From Candidatus Nitrospira kreftii (GTDB lineage: Bacteria > Nitrospirota > Nitrospiria > Nitrospirales > Nitrospiraceae), in NCBI GenBank assembly GCA_014058405.1, contig CP047423.1, positions 2,232,001-2,296,000 on the forward strand: a stretch of DNA of 64,000 nucleotides. The letters run 5' to 3'. The notes under the pieces are model-generated. The model saw nothing but the letters and a program-made list of their open reading frames with translations, did no database searches and was not told the origin of the DNA. Of the stretch, positions 61,563-64,000 are shown piece after piece. The position numbers were made by a program, and so were the translations under genes. The stretch's first letter is position 1. Each line of letters opens with the position of its first letter.

Positions 61563-62957
61563 TCACGACGACCGAATCTGCCTCATCAGAGATTCTGCTG
61601 GGTAGGTCACGATTTCAGCCAGCGTAGGATGGTAGTGAGGATACCGGACGAGATCAAACACCGTTCCATGGTAATACATCACCGCGATGAGCTCATGAAT
61701 CAATTCTCCTGCTTGCGGACCTACAATCTGAGCTCCCAAGAGTTTACCGGTTCGAGGCGATGCCAATAGCTTCGCATACCCACGCGTCGAACCCAGACAC
61801 ATGGCTTTGCCATGGTCGGCAAAAGGATAGGCCTCCGTCAGAAACGGAATATCATGCAGACGACAGGCTCGTTCGCTCAGACCCACGACCGCCACCTGAG
61901 GATCCGTAAACACGACTTTAGTTTCCAGCCGATCGTCATACTGCTTTGACGAATCCTCAAGATGACAAGCATTGTGCGCCGCCAGTTCTCCCTGCTGGAT
62001 GGCGATATGCGTGGTATCGATGAGGTTGCACACATCTCCCACCGCAAAGATGTGTGGCTGAGACGTCCGCATGCGGCTGTCCACGCTGATACGGCCTTGA
62101 TGGATCGTTACCTGTGCGGCATCAAGATTGAGCCCATCGATATTCGGTCGACGGCCGAAGGCGGCTAGAATTTCTTCGCCGGAGACAGTTCGATCCTGAC
62201 CTCGATGGGAAAATCTCACGGATTTCAGCCGGTGGTGCCGACCCACCTCTCGAAGGATTGTGCCGGTAAATAGCTCTGCCCCTTCAGCCCGCAGCGCTTC
62301 TTCAAGCGTTGTTCCAATCTCCTCGTCTAAGTGAGAGAGCACTCGTAACCCACGTTGAATGAAGTAGACCTTCGTCCCGATCCGAGAGAAGAACTGCCCA
62401 AGCTCCAAAGCCACTGGACCACCACCGAGAATCAGTAAGGAGTTGGGTTGATCACGGATATCAAGCAACTCGTCGCTGGTGAGGTAGCCTATATTGTCCA
62501 ATCCTGGGAGCGCCTCGACACGCGGGACTGACCCCGTCGCGATGATGAACGCACGTGCCGTTAATTGTCGGCCGCCTACCTGAATGGCTGTAGGAGAAAT
62601 GAACCTGGCCGCGGCTTCGTAGAGCGTGTGGGAAGGACCTCGAAGTTGGTTGATCCGATCGCGCGCAAACTCGCGAACCAGCCGATCTTTCCGATCGACG
62701 ATCGCACCAAGTCCGGCCTTGATGTCGACTGGGGATAACCCGAATTCTTTTGATCGCCGCATGAGCGCGGCAACCTCTGCTGAGCGTAGGATGGTTTTTG
62801 ACGGCATGCAGCCTCGAAGGATGCAGAGACCTCCCAAGGGGCCTGGATCGACGATCGCCACATCGGCACCATCCTCGCGGGCGGCGCGGGCCGCAGCATA
62901 CCCTGCGGACCCTCCGCCGATCACGATGACATCATGTTGAATTGGCTTACATTCCAT
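61563..62957 (-). CDS. Pyridine nucleotide-disulfide oxidoreductase (mercuric reductase/lipoamide-dehydrogenase-like)
   Basis: A 464-residue flavoprotein. FAD binding: VIVIGGGSAGYAAARAARED. The redox-active disulfide is CILRGC in GGLCILRGCMPSK. The NAD(P) domain has LLILGGGPVALELGQFFSRI. FAVGDVCNLID is the second FAD contact. The dimer interface HPTLAEIVTYPAESL carries the active-site His. It is class I, but lacks a C-terminal Cys pair or heavy-metal domain needed for MerA. It may be a general disulfide, quinone or metal reductase. A metallothionein-like gene lies directly upstream. Met 62957 is the likely start. Confidence 0.85.
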   Translation of the reverse strand: MECKPIQHDVIVIGGGSAGYAAARAAREDGADVAIVDPGPLGGLCILRGCMPSKTILRSAEVAALMRRSKEFGLSPVDIKAGLGAIVDRKDRLVREFARDRINQLRGPSHTLYEAAARFISPTAIQVGGRQLTARAFIIATGSVPRVEALPGLDNIGYLTSDELLDIRDQPNSLLILGGGPVALELGQFFSRIGTKVYFIQRGLRVLSHLDEEIGTTLEEALRAEGAELFTGTILREVGRHHRLKSVRFSHRGQDRTVSGEEILAAFGRRPNIDGLNLDAAQVTIHQGRISVDSRMRTSQPHIFAVGDVCNLIDTTHIAIQQGELAAHNACHLEDSSKQYDDRLETKVVFTDPQVAVVGLSERACRLHDIPFLTEAYPFADHGKAMCLGSTRGYAKLLASPRTGKLLGAQIVGPQAGELIHELIAVMYYHGTVFDLVRYPHYHPTLAEIVTYPAESLMRQIRSS

Positions 62958-63058
62958 AAACGATCGATCATGACATCCCGCTTGACCGCTTTGGGAATGC
63001 ATCCCGATGGCCATGCACTGATAGGGTCCTTCCAAACATGTCCAAGCGCATGAAGCCG

Positions 63059-63208
63059 TTATCGACGGCGCTCGGTTCCACAGCCCGAATGACCGCAGGG
63101 GCATCGACTCCCTGTGCCTGTTGCGTTCCGGCAGCTCTCTGAGCAAAATTCTTTTCCCGGTTCCGCGTGACAAGTGCAACCAGGGTGCGCGCAGGGTTTC
63201 GTGGTCAT
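63059..63208 (-). CDS. 49-residue metallothionein-like protein
   Basis: A short cysteine-rich gene starting at ATG 63208 with a perfect AAGGAGGT ribosome site, nine bases upstream. It begins TTKPCAHPGCTCHAEPGKEF and continues CSESC, then RCPCGHSGCG. The eight cysteines are at residues 6, 11, 13, 22, 26, 36, 38 and 43, and histidines at 8, 14 and 40. The arrangement, especially CTCH, FCSESC and GHSGC, is that of bacterial SmtA/BmtA-like metallothioneins, which bind zinc or cadmium. It lies about 100 bases before the flavoprotein gene and in the same direction, so a shared transcript is likely. Confidence 0.8.
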   Translation of the reverse strand: MTTKPCAHPGCTCHAEPGKEFCSESCRNATGTGSRCPCGHSGCGTERRR

Positions 63209-63328
63209 GCCAATACCTCCTTTTTCGTTAAGGCCTATCTTCGAGCCGGCCTTACTCGACGTCCCTTGTGAATTCTTCCTGTTCTATTCTCCCCCGTGAG
63301 ACAGATACCTGACCTTTTTCACCATTCG

Positions 63329-63529
63329 TCAATCCAGGACAAACGTGATCTTCAGATCAACGCGATACAAGGTGACTTTGCCTTGCTCGACCACGACCTG
63401 TTGCTCCTTCACCCAGGCTGATTTGATGCCATGAATGGTTTTTGCTGCTCGGGCAATTCCCTGAGTGATGGCATCCTCAAAGCCCTTAGTCGAATCGGAA
63501 CTCAGCTCGATGATCTTTGCGACGGACAT
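63329..63529 (-). CDS. Dodecin
   Basis: A 66-residue flavin-binding dodecamer-forming protein: AKIIELSSDSTKGFEDAITQ, GIARAAKTIHGIKSAWVKEQ, VVVEQGKVTLYRVDLKITF. The tryptophan in SAWVKEQ stacks on flavin in dodecins. GGAGGAGTGTT precedes the ATG. Dodecins sequester free riboflavin or FMN, or bind CoA. It lies about 120 bases from the metallothionein-like gene and in the same orientation. Confidence 0.92.
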   Translation of the reverse strand: MSVAKIIELSSDSTKGFEDAITQGIARAAKTIHGIKSAWVKEQQVVVEQGKVTLYRVDLKITFVLD

Positions 63530-63671
63530 AACACTCCTCCCTTTCTATTATGCGCATAAGCGCTTGTGATGTTTTCTGACCCAACATCTGGCAGGACGTT
63601 CAGGACGGTGGAGACCAGAGCCCATTTAGCCAGAAGCTTGGTGTTTGAGCCATATCCCGAAGTTTCCCTTT

Positions 63672-64000
63672 CTAGATGAGTTCACGGACAGTATCCGACA
63701 AGACCGTCCAGGCGATCCGTTCACGGTTCGGCTGACCTTTCACCAAGGCCTGGGCAAATTTAACCGTTTGCTCCAGGCTCGCTTTCGGCGGAAACGGTGG
63801 AACAAATGGATCTACCACCGCTTCCACAAGGACCGGACCCCGGGTACCTAAGGCTTCGTCAAGCACAGGGCCGCATTCTTCAGGATTCTCGATCGTAAAC
63901 CCGGTGCCGCCGCATGCCCGAGCAACGGCCGCAAAATCGATCGGAGTCAAGTCGCACCCAAATTCGGGGTGTCCTAAGAACACCATTTGTTCCCATTTGA
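63672..64000 (-). CDS. ThDP-dependent enzyme, C-terminal fragment (pyruvate oxidase/acetolactate-synthase family), cut by window edge
   Basis: The frame continues past the window edge, reading KWEQMVFLGHPEFGCDLTPI before DFAAVARACGGTGFTIENPE. GPVLVEAVVDPFVPPFPPKA near the end is the characteristic C-terminal segment of PoxB/pyruvate dehydrogenase (quinone)-type ThDP enzymes, close to acetolactate synthase. A complete member would be about 570-600 residues, so roughly a sixth is visible. The stop at 63672 is natural. The substrate cannot be told from this portion, though pyruvate is likely. Confidence 0.85.
   Translation of the reverse strand, partial: KWEQMVFLGHPEFGCDLTPIDFAAVARACGGTGFTIENPEECGPVLDEALGTRGPVLVEAVVDPFVPPFPPKASLEQTVKFAQALVKGQPNRERIAWTVLSDTVRELI

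Overview
The window looks like a chromosomal segment of a Nitrospirota bacterium, most likely the genus Nitrospira. This is inferred from gene content, since no rRNA or marker gene is present. The supporting content is an alternative-complex-III-type operon ending in two cytochrome bd-like subunits, a separate canonical bd oxidase, a pqqABCDE operon, ergothioneine genes, a DUF3175 protein, dodecin, and many small stress or membrane proteins. I saw no tRNA, rRNA, CRISPR array, prophage or intact insertion sequence.

Layout. 0.1-2.95 kb: SemiSWEET, a glycogen-debranching-type enzyme broken by a frameshift, and a 57-residue CxxC protein. 3.3-6.0 kb: SRPBCC protein and FAD/Rieske oxidoreductase. 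6.4-8.6 kb: compatible-solute ABC transporter. 8.6-12.3 kb: egtD-egtB-DUF427 with a divergent EgtE-like PLP enzyme whose stop codon lies in a 121-bp palindromic repeat. 12.8-15.2 kb: PRC-barrel protein and a HAD-phosphatase/P-loop ATPase fusion. 15.5-18.2 kb: cydAB and a DUF1328 peptide. 18.9-24.8 kb: envelope and unknown proteins plus a RibD-like reductase. 25-29.4 kb: pqqABCDE with a soluble PQQ sugar dehydrogenase. 29.6-39.1 kb: the respiratory operon (pentaheme cytochrome c, molybdopterin-type ActB1, FeS ActB2, NrfD-like ActC, ActD-cytochrome c, two bd-like subunits) followed by small basic proteins. 39.2-45.2 kb: ferritin, DUF3175, gluconokinase and a large hybrid sensor kinase. 45.3-58.2 kb: an accessory-looking array of seven VOC (glyoxalase-fold) proteins with YciI, AHSA1, DUF5069, DUF1428, NmrA, UspA, MlaC-like and MgtC-like genes. 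58.3-64 kb: TPR protein, lipoprotein, BON protein, a disulfide-type flavoprotein next to a 49-residue metallothionein-like protein, dodecin, and the 3' end of a ThDP enzyme that runs off the window.

How it fits together. The 30.6-39.1 kb operon would couple quinol oxidation in an ACIII-like module to a bd-like partner. Of the two bd-like subunits, only one keeps the paired glutamates of CydA. PQQ made from 29.4-26.2 kb would serve the sugar dehydrogenase beside it. Gluconokinase at 40.7 kb could use a gluconate product.

Data quality. Four genes (near 2155, 22445, 50963 and 52858) are each broken by what looks like a single missing base. All four would be restored by adding one nucleotide. 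This points to either residual assembly indels or recent decay, and it also bears on the apparent ActD-ActE fusion at 33.2-34.2 kb.
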